64,000 nucleotides of DNA from Orychophragmus violaceus (lineage: Eukaryota > Streptophyta > Magnoliopsida > Brassicales > Brassicaceae): positions 62,765,330 to 62,829,329 of the forward strand of contig CM058232.1 in the NCBI GenBank assembly GCA_030180135.1. Direction: 5' to 3'. Position 1 is the first letter of the stretch, and the number at the start of each line of letters is the position of its first letter. This document shows positions 22,358-33,594 of the stretch, in pieces. Position numbers and translations under genes: made by a program. Below the pieces are notes generated by a model. That model was not told the origin of the DNA, did not search any database, and saw only the letters and a program-made list of their open reading frames with translations.

Positions 22358-25300
22358 TCAGATGGGGTTCTTGCAATTGGTCCGGTTATGTCCAGGCTGG
22401 CGACATCTTCCACACTTATTTGGCGTCTTTTTTTTTGTGGGGCCCGCACTACCCTGCAAAAAAAGATACACGACAACAGTCATAGCCAAAGGTTCTTGTT
22501 CGACCTAATTCAAGAAAGCTTCACAACTTACAAAGATTTCAAAGACCGATTTCTTTCTCTTAGTTGGCGGCCTTCCAGAGGGTCTCCTCGTATGCGGGGG
22601 ATGAAGATCCATATTTTTAAACTCCGCCGGCACATACTCATCATCTTCGGCTGAGTTAGGTACGGGTAATACGCTGCCCGCATAAGCGCGCTTCCATGTC
22701 TCTAAAGCATACCATTTGTGACACAAAGTCAGGGGGTTTATTCCCAGAAATTTCGCTGCGGCAATTGCGTGGCAACAAGGTAGCTTTAGCTTGTCGTAAA
22801 CCTTGCATGTGCATTCACCAGTGTTTAAGGCAACATGATACCGCCGATCGGTGAGGGACGTAACTTGCACACTCCACGGTGACGCTTGCGTGACTACCAA
22901 TTTTGTTGAATCCTCCGCCAACGTAAGAAGCAACTTGTCCACCTCTGGGGTCACTATCGACTGGCTCTTCGCAGCCACTTTTTGTCTCAGACAAAACCAC
23001 CGCATCAGCAATGTCCGTATGAACTCAACGGTGGAAGTAATTGGAAAATCTTTGCCATTCGCGAGCGCAGCGTTCAAGGACTCGGCAATGTTGCTACTCA
23101 TCAAATTATACCGTTCTCCCTTTCCATGAACACGTGTCTAGTGCTCAAACCCAATATCTTCTAACCATTTCACACACTTAGCACTACGTAGGCCTATCTC
23201 ATTCATAGCACCGAGGAAGTGGTTGTTCCTATATGCCCGAGCAGCATTCGAAACTAGATCCCCTAAACCCTCTACCTTGAACTTTCTCCCTACATTGTGT
23301 TCCAAGTGTACAACACAAGCTCCGTGGTTGGCCAAGGGGTAGACCAGACTAATTGCTTTGTAGATTCCTGAATGACGGTCAGAGACAATGACCAGATCGG
23401 TGGAGTCAGGGACAACCTCTACCAAGTTGCGCATGAACCACTCCCAAGATTCATGGTTCTCACCGTCAACAACGGCAAATGCAATGGGGAAAATCTGAAA
23501 GTTCCCGTCCTGGAAACTCGCAGTTATCATGCACCCTCTGTATTTACCCCACAGTTGTGTCGCGTCTACAACTAATACGTTCCGTAGCCATGGAATACCT
23601 TCAATGGAGGCACCAAACGAGAAAAACAGATTTTCAAACCGCTTCACGATCTTACCCTTTTCTAAGTAATCAATGCAATGCAGATTGTAAACAGTTCCTG
23701 GATTTGCTTTCGCATCAAATACAAATACGCCGGAAGTAACCTGTAGCTGCCCTCTGCTGATCCGTGGATTTCCTCAATAGCCAACTCTCTGGCTCTCCAC
23801 GCTTTCCAGTACGACACAGTCACTGACAGCTCCTCCATCAACATCAGAGGCAAGTCTCTCGGCCTAGGCCCAGATTTTCCATTCCCATACTTTTTCTTCA
23901 TCAGCTCTGCTATAACCCTTGCAGTAGCATGCTTGCTGTTCTCGGTTCTCGAGTTAATGTCGCAAGAGTGGTGCAATTCTACTTTCCTTATCTCAAAATA
24001 AGAAGACTATGGCACAACTTTAGCATAAACCCTCCAATTACATTTAGGGTCCACACATTCCATTACTATCTTATCCGGATTGGACCGCGGAGTACGGAAG
24101 TGAAACAGCCTCTTTATAGCATAAACACACATCGTTACCTGTAAATCCTTCTTGCTTTTGAACAACCGCCCAACATATACACCATCATCTTCTGCTATTA
24201 TATCAATATCACCGAGTTCTTTCCCACCTTTTATCTCGTCGTCAAACATAGGTTGAGCATCTTGCGCAAACATAGTAGCTTGATCGCGGATATCCTCATA
24301 TATGTTTTGCAGGCTCAACAGCATACCACCTGAAGGTGTAGGCTCCATTGTGTTCTGAGTTAAAGAAGACACCAATTCCTGTTGCTCATTACCCGGTCCA
24401 TCAGCATCTTCAAACGCCATGTTAAGCTGTTGTGTCCACTTAGTTAGATCGAAACAATCATACTCTCCTCCAGTATCTGCATCAGCAGTTGTCTGTTCAG
24501 TGGATCTCTGCACAGTGTTTGTCTGTCCACTAGGTTTCAGTTCAGCAGATGTCTGTCCAGTAGGTGTCTGTGCAGCAGATGTCTGTCCAAGAGGTCTCTG
24601 CTCACCAGATGTCTCTTCATGATCATCATCACTATCTGACCCATCTTCACTGCCCGACGACTCCTCGCTTGCCGTTGGCAGAATGACATCCAAATCCTGG
24701 TCCAGACCATTCAAAGATATAATGGCGTCGTTTTCTTCCTCCTCGCCGACAGAATCAAGGCCATCAAAGTTTTGCGTTTCAGTCACAAATGTATCGACTG
24801 TAGGAAAGACAACATCCTCCGAAGCTTCAAAAGCTTCAACAATCGACTTTGCCCCTCTGGCAACAAATGCCCCAATGCTTCCTGAAGTTGTTCCACCACC
24901 GTCTGAGCAATCTGCTCCAAACACACTACTAGCGCTTTGGCTTAAAAGCAAGTCCTGGAAAGAACTCCCGCCAGAACGTTGGCCACCTTTTGCCGCGACA
25001 TCATAAACTCTATCTTTTGCCTTTTTACTCATATTCAACAACACGCTACCACCACATTGACTAAGCTTCGGAGGTATGTCCAAACCACATTGTCTTGCTT
25101 CTTTAAACATACTGATTCTACCACACTCTTCAAACTCAGCATATAAACTAACACCCTCGTTCTTTCTTCTAATCACTTTGAAAGTCTCCAGTCCATCTCT
25201 TCTCCCAATACATATTGGCGGCATCTTCGACGCTGCAATTGAACACATTGTCGCCGGTGCCACATACGTCAGCTTACAGCTTGTTCCATGTTCAGCATCG

Positions 25301-25485
25301 AACTCCTTCAACACCCGGGACTTGTATGATTCAAGTGTGTCATCGCTGCGCAAGTTTATGCACTTCCCATATGCCCGGTAATCAATGCTGAATTCCCATT
25401 CTCCGTTGTTGGAACGATTCCATTTGCCGGCCACGACGTAGACAGGATCGAGGTGAACCTGATCAAAATAGGGATATGCAAACAT
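22358..25485 (-). pseudogene. MuDR-type MULE transposase, three breaks
   Basis: Read on minus from ATG 25485, the N-terminal part (25485-24007) holds an acidic stretch and imperfect 10-residue repeats (GQTSAAQTPT, GQTSAELKPS). It ends in a MuDR DNA-binding-like domain (VGRLFKSKKDLQ, CNWRVYAK). Then come the MULE core with VVDATQLWGKYRG and VSDRHSGIY (two acidic residues of the DDE set), a SWIM zinc finger (CTCKVYDKLKLPCCH), and, after an intron at 22531-22454, a CCHC knuckle (CGRCRQPGHNRTNC) ending at 22358. Breaks: TAG at 24009-24007, a one-base frameshift near 23714, and TAG at 23140-23138 in place of a usual Trp codon. The rest is colinear, so decay is recent. A short upstream exon near 25868 (MAA, then GTAAG) is possible. 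With the Ulp1-like gene it suggests a MULE. Confidence 0.85.
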
Positions 25486-26400
25486 GATTTGTTAGCAAAA
25501 ACACATGTCTTCACACTAATGAACGTTCATTACACAAGAAATTTGTGAACCTTATTGAAATTCAGCCTCACAGTAAAAACGGAATCTGAACAGACCTCTG
25601 TTTCAGACGTGACATATGTTCATAAGAACAAAGCAAAACTAAGATGCATATACTTCATACTTCCAAAATAGCGAATAACGAGACAGAAAGAGATCCAAAA
25701 CTCACGAAAAAGGAAAATTTTCCGGTTCACGCCGTTGACGACGTTCATATGAACAGTAAACCACTAGTGCACGTTCATACTTCCAATCCGACAGATTCAC
25801 ACAGGAATTTATTTACAGATTTACAAACGGTATAATTAGAAGGGATGAATTCTTACCGCTGCCATTAATGCAGATCTGGAGCGAAAATTAACCACAAAAC
25901 CACTGAATTTAATTCCACACAACTATCCTCGACAACCACCAATCGGATTTATAACCTAGATCTGTGAGGAAGTGAGGTAAATTCTGAAGTTTAACTCAGA
26001 TTCTATTAATTATATAGGCTCAATAAGCCTAATTAGCATTAAATGCAAAGACATTGGCGGGAAACAATAATATAAATAAAATCAGCATCATGTCAGTTGC
26101 TAATCACTCACGCGCCGCGCTGATAAGGAGACAGTCACGTGTCTGCCCTTCAACAATACCTCAAACGCGTTCTAACTGGCCGTGTCTCACACTCCTAGGG
26201 GCAAAATCGAGTTTCACTTTTTCTAATAATAAATAAGTGTCACCCGATTAATTACAAACACAAAAGTGTTACTTTCCTAAATGCTAAACCAAAAAGTGTT
26301 AGTTTTGCCGAATATCCCTTTATGAAGAGGCGAAAATAATTCGTGCGTATGCGGGACTGACCTAGTTTGTATAAATCTTAAACGACGTCGAACAAGAGCC
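25486..26400. other. 5' flank of the MULE transposase
   Basis: Contains TGAACGTTCA at 25520-25529 and variants near 25741 and 25770, the last of the family seen in the window. A possible first exon of the transposase ends near 25863. Right-hand MULE terminal repeats could not be identified. No other gene is supported. Confidence 0.5.
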
Positions 26401-26403
26401 CTA

Positions 26404-26701
26404 GGGGGTGATTGGTAATGACTTTAGAATCTCTCTAAAGCATAATTTCTTTCTAAAACACACAATCTAATCCAATCATGCTTTGTAAATATTTTTCTGT
26501 CCAAAACTCTTTATTATTTTTTATTTTTTGTTTTGGCTGTACAAAGCTAAATATGCAGAGCAAAAAAATTGAGCTGTGAAAAATAAAAATATTTTCACAG
26601 CCAAAAACTTACATCAATTAAATTTAAAGCCAGAGCAAAAAAATCTACAGCATAATTTATACAGCAAAAAAAATAAAAGCCACGGCTCTTCCAATCAACC
26701 C
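26404..26701. mobile_element. Harbinger-type MITE upstream of the HDT gene
   Basis: A 298-bp AT-rich non-coding element. Its ends are GGGGGTGATTGG and CCAATCAACCC (inverted, imperfect), flanked by the 3-base CTA (26401-26403 and 26702-26704). TIRs of this G-rich form with a 3-base TSD fit PIF/Harbinger-derived MITEs. Internal foldback sequence (GCTGTGAAAA...TTTTCACAGC) is also visible. It ends about 120 bases before the HDT start codon. Confidence 0.7.
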
Positions 26702-26825
26702 CTAGAAACCTAAAGTAAAACCCTTCCGATTATATAAATCCTCCCAAAACTTTTGTCTTCTTCCTCTCATTGCCTTCCATCTCCTCTGCTACTAAACCCT
26801 AACTACCTCTCGTCGATTTTTAGCT

Positions 26826-28423
26826 ATGGAGTTCTGGGGTAAGAATCTTCTCCATTTCACTCATTTGATCGACAGTTTGTGTAGAGGCATTTGGTCAATA
26901 CTCGTTTCTATTCTTTGCATTCTTGTTGCTAGTCTACTTTATCGCATATCGGAGGCTGTCGTTTAAGTTTTTGGAACTCACTCGAGGCTGTTTAATCCAG
27001 AGATTTTGTTACATGTTAAACTCCTAGCGTCGTTTAGGGTTTTGAGTTGCGATAACCTCACATAGAAACTACTTTAATTGATAATATTCAGGAGTCGAAA
27101 TTAAGCAGGGAAGCCACTTAAAGTGACGCCTGAAGAAGACACTCTTGTCCACATCTCTCATGTTAGTAATATCAACAATGCCATTTTGATTTGATTCTTA
27201 GAGTTTTCTTGAAATTAGTGTAAAGATTCTTGTTTGTGTAGGCGTCGCTTGGGGATTGTAAAGGCAAGAAAGGAGAAACTGTGGCTTTGAATGTGAAGGT
27301 TGGGGACAAGAAATTTGTTATGGGAACTCTTGTATCTGAGAGCATTCCTCAGACTCCCTTTGATGTGATATTCGATAAGGAGTTTGAGCTTTCACACAAC
27401 TGGGGAAAAGGAAGTGTTTACTTTGTTGGATTCAAATGTCCAAACGACAGTAATGAATATCCTTTTGATTGATTCTTTAATGCTTTGTGTTCCTCTTAGT
27501 ATTGCGCCTATTTGCTTTTTCTCTGGTTTCCTTGACTCTTAGTCGCTTGTGTTTTCACTGAGAGAGAAGATAAATAAATATCTTTAATCATTGTTACCGT
27601 AATATTGGTTTGGTATGTCTTTGTTTGTCAGATTCAGAGGAAGAGGAAGTTCCTGCCACTGTTACCCCTAATGGGAATGCTGCCAAGGCCGTAGCAAAAC
27701 CAAAAGCTGCGACTGCACAAATGAAAAATAATGCCGATCCTAAAGCAGATGATTCTGATTCTGAGGGAGTGAGTTTCTGTAGCCTTCTGTGATTTGTCTC
27801 TTTGTACACAGTAATAGCATTCAGAGAGTGACAAATGTGTATCATGATTATTGCAGATCGATTCTGATGATGAAGATGACTCAGAGGAAGAAGAGGAGAC
27901 ACCTAAGGTATATATCTCAAGTCTCTGCAACATTTCTTTTTTCTTAATAACTTTATATATTTCTATTAGATTCTATTTCTCACAATACTTTTTTCCATTT
28001 GGTTGATTAAATAGGCTGAATTAAGGAAGAAGAGAGCACATGAAGCCGCACCCAAAACACCTGTGTTTGCAAAGAAGGCTAAAGCAGAAGTTACTCCTAA
28101 GAAAACAGGTAAATCTCAAATGAAGCAGCAAACAGTTTGTGAAACACTAGTACTCATTTTCAAGACTTTTTTGACACAGAGGAGAAGAAGAGAGGTGGAC
28201 CTGCAACACCCACGACTGCAACCCAGAGCCCAAAGTCCGCAAGCCAAGTCTCATGTGGTTCATGCAAGAAGTGAGTCTCTCTCTTCAAACTCTCCCATAC
28301 TGCTCAATGATTATGCTGTTAGTAACAATTATCTTGTTGGCTGATCTTTGTGGCAGAACATTCAACTCAGCGAATGCACTTGAGTCTCATACAAAGGCCA
28401 AGCATTCTGCTATTGCCAAGTGA
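26826..28423 (+). pseudogene. HDT1: HD2-type histone deacetylase (HDT1-like), apparent one-base frameshift
   Basis: Eight exons: 26826-26838, 27092-27161, 27242-27449, 27632-27768, 27857-27907, 28015-28108, 28180-28270 and 28357-28423. Splice phases agree throughout. The product would be about 243 residues, the size recalled for Arabidopsis HDT1. It begins MEFWGVEIKQG, the hallmark start of plant HD2 proteins, followed by the conserved nucleoplasmin-like domain (FDKEFELSHNWGKGSVYF). Then come acidic runs (DSDDEDDSEEEEE), a basic Lys-rich part, and a C2H2 zinc finger (CGSCKKTFNSANALESHTKAKH in part). HD2 proteins act in the nucleolus in histone deacetylation and rRNA gene silencing (family knowledge). 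In exon 2 the bases near 27107-27113 are one short, so the frame hits TGA at once; all other exons are intact. It is either a recent null allele or a sequence error. HDT1 assignment rests on memory of the family and on the zinc finger. Confidence 0.82.
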
Positions 28424-28848
28424 AGTGGTTTCTTAGAGCTATCAACTTCCTCTGTTTTTTGTCTTGAGTAGGAAGATTATGATAACTTTGGAACTTTGTC
28501 TGTAGTCTTTATGAAACCTTCGGATTTGTATTTCGTTTTTTCTTTAACGATTTTCCATAAAAAAATAGCCAATTGGAAAAGTAATAACCGTTACCGAGTG
28601 GTTATGTGGTTTAGTTTTCACCGTTTTACATTTCTACATCTATATGTGAATATCGATTCGAAATCTGAGTTTCATCTGCCAGATGATACAAAAAAATTAT
28701 ATTCAGTATCAAATTTTAACCCAATTTGGTAACCAAACATACAATGGTGGAAAACATGAAAAAATTAAGAATGAAACATGGCAACAGTTTTTGACAAAAA
28801 AATAAACGAAAAACATGGCAACAGTTTACTGAAATAGTAAACTAATCT
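28424..28848. other. HDT downstream region
   Basis: AT-rich 3' flank of the HDT gene. Nothing further is supported; the ORF at 28496-28732 is not recognisable. Confidence 0.4.
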
Positions 28849-29340
28849 TTTTTTTTTTTTTCACTGAAAGGATTTTTCTATTCATTACCATGATCGGATA
28901 CAAAGATCGGATACAAGCATAAAAAACAAAGCCGGCTATCATAAATGATACCAGAGACAATAGCCAGCGGATAAGTAAATATCCCCGGAGACAAGATGGA
29001 ACACTAAAACCTAGCGATCAAAAACCATTAAAATCAACATAATCATGATGAACCTCAAGCAAAACACCCTAGAGCGAAGAGCCACCCAATTCCGAGAGAG
29101 AAAATAACTGAAGCATCCATAGCCGAACTTTATTGGAACACATCCACCAGAACTTTTTATATTGCTCCAACCCTGTTGAAGCCACGAGACACCGTATGCA
29201 GACAGACCGAGGAAATCGAGGGAGCACACTTGCTTTTAACCACACGACGACCGACGACTTGATGCTTCGGCTCTTTTTAGTAAAGTAATATATAAAAACA
29301 CAAAAAGAAAGAAAAAGAAAACAAAAAAACAACAGCAAAA
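28849..29340 (-). mobile_element. Possible 3' end of a non-LTR retroposon
   Basis: A T run at about 28849-28861 would be an A tail on the minus strand. The preceding minus-strand sequence is moderately open (for example 29338-29069 and 29229-29011) but shows no domain I can name. LINE remnants in Arabidopsis end in this way. No target-site duplication was confirmed, so the call is weak. Confidence 0.3.
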
Positions 29341-29491
29341 CCTCTAAGAGCTTGGTGGGTCGAGTTACGTGTGAAGAATCTGGTTCTGCATTCCGGTTAA
29401 GAAGATAGTCATGTTATGAGCTAAAGAATATTGGACCTCGTCAAGCGCAATATATGTGGGCCTTGAGGAAGTTCAAGCCCAAATGGCAAGT

Positions 29492-29789
29492 TGTTGAGAG
29501 TTGTTACAGGAAGGTGTACAATTCGTTAAGCTAGCTGATGATTCTGTTGATTTTATTCAGTTTATGCTTTCATCTTCCTTGTCACGTGAAAAGGAACTCT
29601 CTGTAAAATCACAAGCTCATATAGTGGATTACCACGTTCTGATCCTGGAGAGAGATGTACCCAGTTGATTGGGGAACTTTATATATGTCTTCATTCAATT
29701 CTTGCTTAACAAATTTACAATCCAAATCGAGTGATAGAGAGAGAGAGGGAGTTGAATTGGATTCAAGTTCAAATCTATTTTCGGCAACA
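29492..29789 (+). repeat. LTR of a fourth Copia element (Copia-D), + strand
   Basis: About 298 bp starting TGTTGAGAG and ending CGGCAACA, followed after two bases by TGGTATCAGAGC (29792-29803), the initiator Met tRNA primer site. A TATA-like TTTATATATG lies inside near 29678. Only the 5' LTR and a leader (to 30084, then beyond 36920) are visible; no coding part or 3' LTR was found. The left boundary is set only by the TG. Confidence 0.65.
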
Positions 29790-29791
29790 AT

Positions 29792-29803
29792 TGGTATCAG
29801 AGC
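29792..29803 (+). other. Copia-D primer-binding site
   Basis: TGGTATCAGAGC on the plus strand, directly after the LTR with the usual AT spacer. Complementary to initiator Met tRNA. Confidence 0.85.
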
Positions 29804-30084
29804 ACTAGACTCTTGGCGCTTTGTTGAAGAGAAGATAGAAGATCGATTGAATCCTACAGAAGGAAGATCAAGGCTCGACAACAACTGAACGGAGGAATAT
29901 CGAGGTTCGAGAAGGTGCTCGGAAAAAGATTGTGACTCAACAAACGGATCGGAGGAAGACAACGACTTGATAAACAGATCATAGGAAGATCGCAGTCGCG
30001 AGCTTCTTGGAGGTGAGGAAGGATCGAGGCGAGCTGACTTGGAGCTACCAGGAAGGGAGATAGTCACTCCACTCGTCATCAAAA

Positions 30085-30765
30085 TGATGGAATTTCTAGC
30101 AGTTCCTAATCCAATTAGGCAACCCTGGTCTGAATTCCAAGCCTAGAATCTAGGGTTCATGTAATTGAATCTTTGGGATCTCAGAATTACCTGGTGATTA
30201 GCAGCGGAAGATTTGCAGATAATCGAGATCTAAAGCGCCTCAAATGCTGCGCCTCTACTGGTATCCACACGCACACAAACTGAAAAGCAGGGATGCTAGT
30301 GCCTATAGAGATCCAATCTCTTCGGAGGTTTCTATTCAAGTTCTGGTGGCTGTGAATTAGGTTAGTTGTCAGTTTAGGTCGACCATATATCTTATATATG
30401 TCGACTTAAACCATAACGGAATTAACCAACGATTAAACCGAATTAATCTGATTAATCCGCGAGTTGCATCGATCGATGCACTATCTGCATCGATCGACAC
30501 TGCCCCAGAATATTGATATCGAATGCATATCAAATATGCATTCACTGGATCATTACATTAATGATCAACCTCGTCTTTAACGCCCAGTTTGCTTAGGTGT
30601 GTGACCCTGTAGGATCATGTAACACTAGCAATGAGTTCTAAACTCATTGATCATAAGTGGCTTCTAGCAAAGCATTATGACTACCTAGTATTATATGATT
30701 GTCTCATCTCGACAATACAACTATCACTTAGAGCAAGTACAATAGATTTCAGGACATTCCCAACA
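30085..30765 (-). repeat. Copia-C LTR (3' LTR in element orientation)
   Basis: 681 bp; contains the paired palindrome at 30465-30500 (TGCATCGATCGATGCA followed by TGCATCGATCGACAC), centres 21 bp apart. Confidence 0.92.
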
Positions 30766-32516
30766 ATCTCCCACTTGTACTGGAATCATCTATTCCCATA
30801 ATCCCTTCGTCACTATATCTCGATCTGGCATAAGGCAAGATCTGTGTCACCCTTATTTAGCCAAGATCATGTTCATCGAACTCCGATTTATACTGACAAG
30901 ACAAACGACTGACAATCACCTCGTTTGAGTGTGGCCACACATTTCTCAGTATCAAATCTTCGATGGGCCCTGAGATATTTATCTCCTGTTATATAGGAGG
31001 GACAAATCCCATCTTGTTCCATCCCTGTTTCTTCACACACTTCATGATACGCCCAATCAATGCCTTTATAGTCACCAGTTACGGCTGACGTTTGACAAGG
31101 TTAAAGCGGACCAATTCACATGTAAGAAAACATGATGAACTCAGGTCTAAGGACTATACTCTATAGTCGTAATGAAAACTCTCATGACACTTATATAACT
31201 ATCCTGTAGAGTTCTCATCAGTGGGTCATGTCCGATCCTGTGTTCTCCAACACATATCTATGTGATTGACTTTAATACTCTTATTAATGACTCCATGAAA
31301 CTTAGTCATCAGTCACCTCACATACTAGTCTCACGCGGTTGTTAATGTCCCATTTTAACAACCTTGACCAGGGACCAATCATAATTTATGTCATTTATTA
31401 TCTATAGGGTTTCATGATCAAGTCACATACTTGATGACCTATAAAATGTCATAAATTACTTTGGGACTATTATTTAATAACCATTATTAAATAATACAGA
31501 TGTCAGATTTCAATAACATAATCAAATTATGTTTATACGAACATCATATCATAACTAAAATTAATAACAATGACTCCCACTAAAATTAAGATCACATCTT
31601 AAGACATCTAATGCCTTTAGCAGTAGTCTGACCCTTATTTGCCCTTGCTCAGCGTGTGTCGAAAGACACTGCGTCTTGCTAAGAGTAATACCAAGAGTCA
31701 TTTGCACAAAGTCTTTCTTGGAATCCTGCATATTGGACATGTGCAAGGCCTTATCACTATAAGTATCTTGACACAATCCAATTAGCTTATCCAATCTATC
31801 TCTATAGATTCTTATTCCAAGAGTGTATACGGTTTCTCCCATAATTTTATCGAAAAACAACTTTCGAATCAAGTCTTAACAGACTGAAACAATGGAACTT
31901 CATTTCCGAGAAGTAGTATGTTATCAACGTACAATACCAGAAATGCAACTGCGCTCCCACTAGTCCTCTTGTAAACATACGGTTCCTCTTCATTAATGAC
32001 GAAGTCAAACCTTTTGACTGCTTTATCAAAACGAAGATTTCAACTCCGAGATGCTTGCTTCAATCCATAAATGGATCGGTGAAGCTTGCATATATTCCTA
32101 GCTTCATTAGGATCAATGAAAACTTCAGGTTGTGTCATGTACACATCCCTTTCCAGAATTCCATTAAGGAAAACTGTTTTCACATCCATCTGCCAGATCT
32201 CATAACCATTATGAGTGGCGGTTGCTAGGAGAATCCGAATGGACATTATCACGGTGTCTGGGATTAGGTTTCTTCACAGTCAATACCATGAATTTACTTG
32301 AAACCTTTTGCCACCAACCTTGCTTTGTACATCTGAAAATAACCATCCCATTTCGGATTCAACGGCTTTCAGCCATTTTCGGAGTCAAGTCCCATCATTG
32401 CTTCTTCAAAATTCGCAGGCCCGTCACTTTCAATGATCAGTAGATCACGGCAATTGGTTACGAGAAATCCATATTTCTCGGGTTCGTGACGGATCCTTTC
32501 GGATCTACGAGCTTCA

Positions 32517-32741
32517 GTTTTCTGTAAAAGTCGCGTGCACATATCTCATGTGTATACTTTTACCACGACCTAATTAACCAAGATTTAAACCGTAGTTAAT
32601 TAAGTCATAAACCAAAATCAATATTTGGTTCGCGATCTGTGTCGATCGATGCAACTTTTGTGTCGATCGACACTTCTTCAGAAACTCGCTATTTGAATGT
32701 ATATCGAATATACATTCACCAGGTCCTTTATAAACTCTAGG
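32517..32741. repeat. LTR-like module inserted in Copia-C pol
   Basis: About 225 bp that interrupts sequence colinear with Copia-A (between GAGCTTCAG and the AGGCACCACATG side). It has AT-rich TTAA-type blocks, a paired palindrome at 32638-32673 (centres 21 bp apart), and the sequence TATCGAATATACATTCAC. The order resembles the middle of the Copia-C LTR, so it may be an LTR fragment. Boundaries are approximate. Confidence 0.6.
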
Positions 32742-33536
32742 CACCACATGTTCAGGTTCTACAACTCTTTGTAGATCCAACTGCTGCTCTTCCTCATCAG
32801 GTTGAGCAGTCTCCTGTGATTTTTTCGAATTTCTTCGAGTTGTACTTTTACTCCCACTGTTCTTCTTGGAAAGAAAGTCTTTCTCAAGAAAACATAGTTC
32901 CGAGCAACAAACAATTTGTTCTCGAACTGGTTGTAAAAGTAACATGCTTTGGTTTCGTTAGGACAACAAATGAAGTAGCACTTATCAGATTTAGGTGTGA
33001 GCTTATCAGAGATTAAACGTTTTATATAAGCCTCACAACCCCAAATCTTCACGATGGATAAATCAGAAACATTTCCATTCCACATCTCATGTGGTATCTT
33101 TGTAATTGATTTTGATGGAAACCTATTTAGTGTAAACGCAGACATTTCTAGAGCGTATTCTTAGGAGGATAATGGAAGATCTAAGTGACTCATCATTAAT
33201 CGAACCATATCTAATAAAGTCCGATACAGGAGGAGTGAATTGTGAAACACTTTCACAATCTCTCAGATGATCACTAAATTCTTGACCTAAGTATTCACCT
33301 CCATGATCTCATCGTAGAGGTTTAATACCTTTGCCAAATTGATTCTGTACTTCATTTTGGAACTCTTTGAACTTTTCAAAGATTCTGACTTATGCCTTAT
33401 AAATAAGGCATAACCGTACCTTCTGAAAATATCAGTAAAGGTAATGAAGCACTGAAAATTTCCTCTAGCATTTGCGCTTATCGGGCCATGTACATCCGTA
33501 TGTATAAAGCCCAATAATCCTCTGGCCCATTCATTT

Positions 33537-33594
33537 TATCCGTTCGTTCGCAACCTGTATCGATCGTTGCATACATGCATCGATCGACACTACC
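33537..33594. repeat. 58-bp insertion carrying one paired palindrome
   Basis: Copia-A and Copia-B read directly from the CATTT / CGTTG region into the TTTGTTGAAAGG / TTTATTAAAGG part of integrase. Copia-C has about 58 extra bases here, almost wholly made of the pair GTATCGATCGTTGC and GCATCGATCGACAC (centres 20 bp apart). TTT flanks both sides, so a short target duplication is possible but not provable. Confidence 0.6.

Larger units (their letters stand above)
137..25529. repeat. Dispersed TGAACGTTCA palindrome family of the MULE block
   Basis: Exact copies of the 10-bp palindrome TGAACGTTCA are read at 137, 1545, 2556, 4053, 18013, 19468, 19575, 21968, 22023, 22326 and 25520. One-base variants (CGAACGTTCA, TGGACGTTCA, GCACGTTCAT) lie beside them. 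None was seen inside the inserted Copia elements (4939-17676) or right of about 25.8 kb. About 13 kb of non-Copia DNA would be expected to hold far less than one exact copy by chance. Many copies have a partner or variant with its CG centre 20-23 bp away: 1549/1569, 4057/4077, 18017/18038, 19257/19278, 19579/19600, 22027/22048/22069, 22288/22309/22330. The core GAAcgTTC also fits a two-unit heat-shock element (nGAAnnTTCn). Function is unknown. Confidence 0.75.

Noticed and set aside
22022..22654. 210-residue + ORF
   Set aside because: It crosses the palindrome array and the antisense of the transposase 3' exons; its content follows from those features.
24419..25006. Plus-strand ORFs over the transposase N-terminal part
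   Set aside because: Antisense of the repetitive, acidic segment of the MuDR-type protein; no independent evidence.
29609..30082. 157-residue minus ORF, Ser-rich
   Set aside because: It overlaps the LTR and leader of Copia-D on the opposite strand and shows no recognised domain.
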